Shown: positions 62,648 to 64,000 of the stretch, piece after piece | Layout of the letters: every line of letters begins with the position of its first letter | How positions within the stretch are numbered: the first letter of the stretch is position 1 | From: Tepidicaulis sp002389665 | GTDB lineage: Bacteria; Pseudomonadota; Alphaproteobacteria; Parvibaculales; Parvibaculaceae | Length of the DNA: 64,000 nt | Reading direction: 5' to 3' | NCBI RefSeq assembly: GCF_965222285.1 | Contig: NZ_OZ244942.1 | Span: 1,860,001-1,924,000, forward strand | Translations under genes and position numbers: made by a program | Notes under the pieces: model-generated | Told to the model about the DNA's origin: nothing | The model's input: only the letters and a program-made list of their open reading frames with translations | The model's database searches: none

Positions 62648-63127
62648 TTATTCGGAAGCTTCCGGTTTCGGAGCAACCTTGACGCTGCCGCCCGCTTTCT
62701 CAACCGCCTCGATGGCGCCCTTGGAGGCACCGGCGATATCGAAATTCACCTTGGCTTTCAGCTCGCCCTTGGCCAGAAGACGCACGCCGTCCTTCTTGAC
62801 CCGGCGGATCACGCCGGCAGCCTGAAGAGCTTCACCCGTCACCGGTGCATTCGCATCGAGCTTGCCGGCATCGATGGCGGTCTGCACGCGGCCCAGATTG
62901 ACCTCGTTATATTCCTTCGGCGAAGGCACGTTGAAGCCGCGCTTCGGCAGGCGCCGGTGCAGAGCCGTCTGACCGCCTTCATACCCTTTGATGGCCACGC
63001 CCGAACGGGATTTCTGACCCTTGACGCCCCGGCCGCCGGTCTTGCCCTTGCCGGAACCGATACCGCGGCCCACACGCATACGGGACTTACGGGCACCTTC
63101 GTTATCGGAAAGCTGATTGAGCTTCAT
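62648..63127 (-). CDS. rplO: 50S ribosomal protein L15
   Basis: This 159-residue protein begins MKLNQLSDNEGARKSRMRVGRG and continues with SGKGKTGGRGVKGQKSRSG, the invariant L15 start. The C-terminal half has VNLGRVQTAIDAGKLD and LKAKVNFDIAGASKGAIEAVEKAGG. The position between rpmD and secY agrees with the spc operon. Confidence 0.98.
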   Translation of the reverse strand: MKLNQLSDNEGARKSRMRVGRGIGSGKGKTGGRGVKGQKSRSGVAIKGYEGGQTALHRRLPKRGFNVPSPKEYNEVNLGRVQTAIDAGKLDANAPVTGEALQAAGVIRRVKKDGVRLLAKGELKAKVNFDIAGASKGAIEAVEKAGGSVKVAPKPEASE

Positions 63128-63153
63128 TTCTCTGTCCTCGCCGCTGACGCGGT

Positions 63154-63348
63154 TTACGATTCTTCGACGATCCGCACCAAGTGTGCGACCTTGTTGACCA
63201 TGCCGCGCACGGAAGGCGTATCTTCCAGCACGGAGGTCTTGTGCATTTTGTTGAGCCCGAGGCCGATCAACGTCTGCCGCTGATCGGGCTTGCGCCGGAT
63301 CGGGCTAGCGATCTGCTGGACCGTAAGAGTGGACTTCTTGGCTGCCAT
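63154..63348 (-). CDS. rpmD: 50S ribosomal protein L30
   Basis: This 64-residue protein starts MAAKKSTLTVQQIASPIRRKPDQR and contains LIGLGLNKMHKTSVLEDTP, the L30 signature. It lies 26 bp before rplO and 21 bp after rpsE on the minus strand. Confidence 0.97.
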   Translation of the reverse strand: MAAKKSTLTVQQIASPIRRKPDQRQTLIGLGLNKMHKTSVLEDTPSVRGMVNKVAHLVRIVEES

Positions 63349-63369
63349 CGGTCTAATCCTCGCTCAGGC

Positions 63370-63921
63370 TTACTCGCTTGCCAGCGCTTCGCCAGCACCA
63401 TCGCTGCGGCGGCCAACAATGTCAGAAACTTTCTTGCCCCGGCGCGAAGCAACCATGCGCGGGCTCTGCTCCAGCGACAACGCATCGAAGGTTGCGCGAA
63501 CCATGTTATAGGGATTCGAGGAGCCGAGCGACTTGGCAACCACGTCCTGAACGCCGAGCGTTTCGAACACGGCGCGCATCGGACCGCCTGCGATGATCCC
63601 GGTACCGGGAGGCGCCGAACGCAGAACCACACGGCCCGCGCCATGACGGCCTTCGATATCGTGGTGCAGCGTGCGCCCTTCGCGCAGCGGCACGCGCAAC
63701 ATGTTGCGCTTTGCCGATTCCGTCGCCTTACGGATAGCTTCCGGCACTTCGCGCGCCTTGCCATGACCGAAACCGACCCGGCCCTTCTGGTCGCCTACGA
63801 CGACGAGAGCTGCGAAACCGAAACGCCGGCCGCCCTTCACCACCTTTGCGACGCGGTTGATATGGACCAGCTTGTCCACAAATTCGCTATCGCGCTCTTC
63901 CCGGTTGTCCTTACGTGCCAC
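63370..63921 (-). CDS. rpsE: 30S ribosomal protein S5
   Basis: This 183-residue protein includes the double-stranded-RNA-binding-like S5 N-terminal domain (FVDKLVHINRVAKVVKGGRRF) and the C-terminal domain with AGGPMRAVFETLGVQDVVAKSLGSSNPYN. S5 helps decoding fidelity and is tied to spectinomycin response in other bacteria. It sits between rplR and rpmD in the spc order. Confidence 0.98.
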   Translation of the reverse strand: MARKDNREERDSEFVDKLVHINRVAKVVKGGRRFGFAALVVVGDQKGRVGFGHGKAREVPEAIRKATESAKRNMLRVPLREGRTLHHDIEGRHGAGRVVLRSAPPGTGIIAGGPMRAVFETLGVQDVVAKSLGSSNPYNMVRATFDALSLEQSPRMVASRRGKKVSDIVGRRSDGAGEALASE

Positions 63922-63946
63922 TTTGCTCGTCCTTTGAATTGAGACC

Positions 63947-64000
63947 TTAGAAGCTCAGGCCGCCCTCGCGGGCAGCGTCGGCAAGGGCCTTCACACGGCC
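63947..64000 (-). CDS. rplR: 50S ribosomal protein L18, C-terminal end (truncated by window edge)
   Basis: The last 17 codons, GRVKALADAAREGGLSF and stop, match the L18 C terminus (GRVKALAEAAREAGLxF). The rest lies beyond the right edge. The position upstream of rpsE confirms the identity. Confidence 0.85.
   Translation of the reverse strand, partial: GRVKALADAAREGGLSF

Overview
The window is 64 kb of GC-rich bacterial chromosome with dense, short-spaced genes, many ATGA/GTGA stop-start overlaps and uniform composition. It is almost certainly from an alphaproteobacterium. The evidence is gene content: a divK-pleD pair, a MipZ-type division ATPase, an EipB/DUF1849 periplasmic protein, DUF3572, DUF1489, an ATP12-family chaperone, clpS-clpA, an APS-type CysH, and a spc/alpha ribosomal operon in the usual alphaproteobacterial order. 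The order within the class cannot be fixed from this sequence; a Hyphomicrobiales- or Parvibaculales-like organism is a guess. There is no sign of a prophage, insertion sequence, plasmid or CRISPR array.

Layout. 0-12.5 kb: truncated MFS transporter, rpmG, an aldehyde dehydrogenase, divK-pleD (c-di-GMP and cell-cycle signalling), DUF3572, HAD and ROK sugar-kinase genes, dinB, eipB, a D-2-hydroxyacid dehydrogenase, a second diguanylate cyclase behind a sigma-54-type promoter, and an agmatine-deiminase homologue that has lost its catalytic cysteine. 12.5-24.8 kb: RidA, FemAB-like, HIT, a beta-propeller lipoprotein, VOC, clpA/clpS, a D,D-carboxypeptidase with a SPOR domain, a membrane J-protein, mipZ and an SH3-like exported protein. 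24.8-30.2 kb: a glutamine-synthetase-like ligase, an aldehyde dehydrogenase and an iron alcohol dehydrogenase, which together suggest gamma-glutamyl-dependent catabolism of an amino alcohol or amine; then panC.

30.2-43.4 kb: leucine/acyl-CoA catabolism (mccB-mccA, isovaleryl-CoA dehydrogenase, a thiolase, a thioesterase-like protein) mixed with an esterase, a methyltransferase, a PAP2 phosphatase, a Kelch protein and mgtE. 43.6-46.3 kb: tRNA-Leu(GAG), cysG-cysH, an isolated fliN and lipB. 46.3-52 kb: a bactofilin-like membrane protein, a GH84 O-GlcNAcase-like enzyme directly behind pccA, and pccB. 52.2-57.9 kb: a translationally coupled rarA-crcB-rluC-HAD-atp12 chain and a DegQ protease. 57.9-64 kb: the 3' part of the ribosomal protein cluster (rplR, rpsE, rpmD, rplO, secY, adk, rpsM, rpsK, rpoA, rplQ) on the minus strand, ending in a terminator, with an internal promoter before rpsM.

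Most of the window is conserved core genome. The items most worth follow-up are the ligase/ADH/ALDH module, the cysteine-less agmatine deiminase homologue, the sigma-54 promoter on the small diguanylate cyclase, the GH84 gene in the propionyl-CoA carboxylase locus, and two paired palindromic repeat units with compensatory stem changes. No clear undescribed multi-gene defence or mobile system was found.
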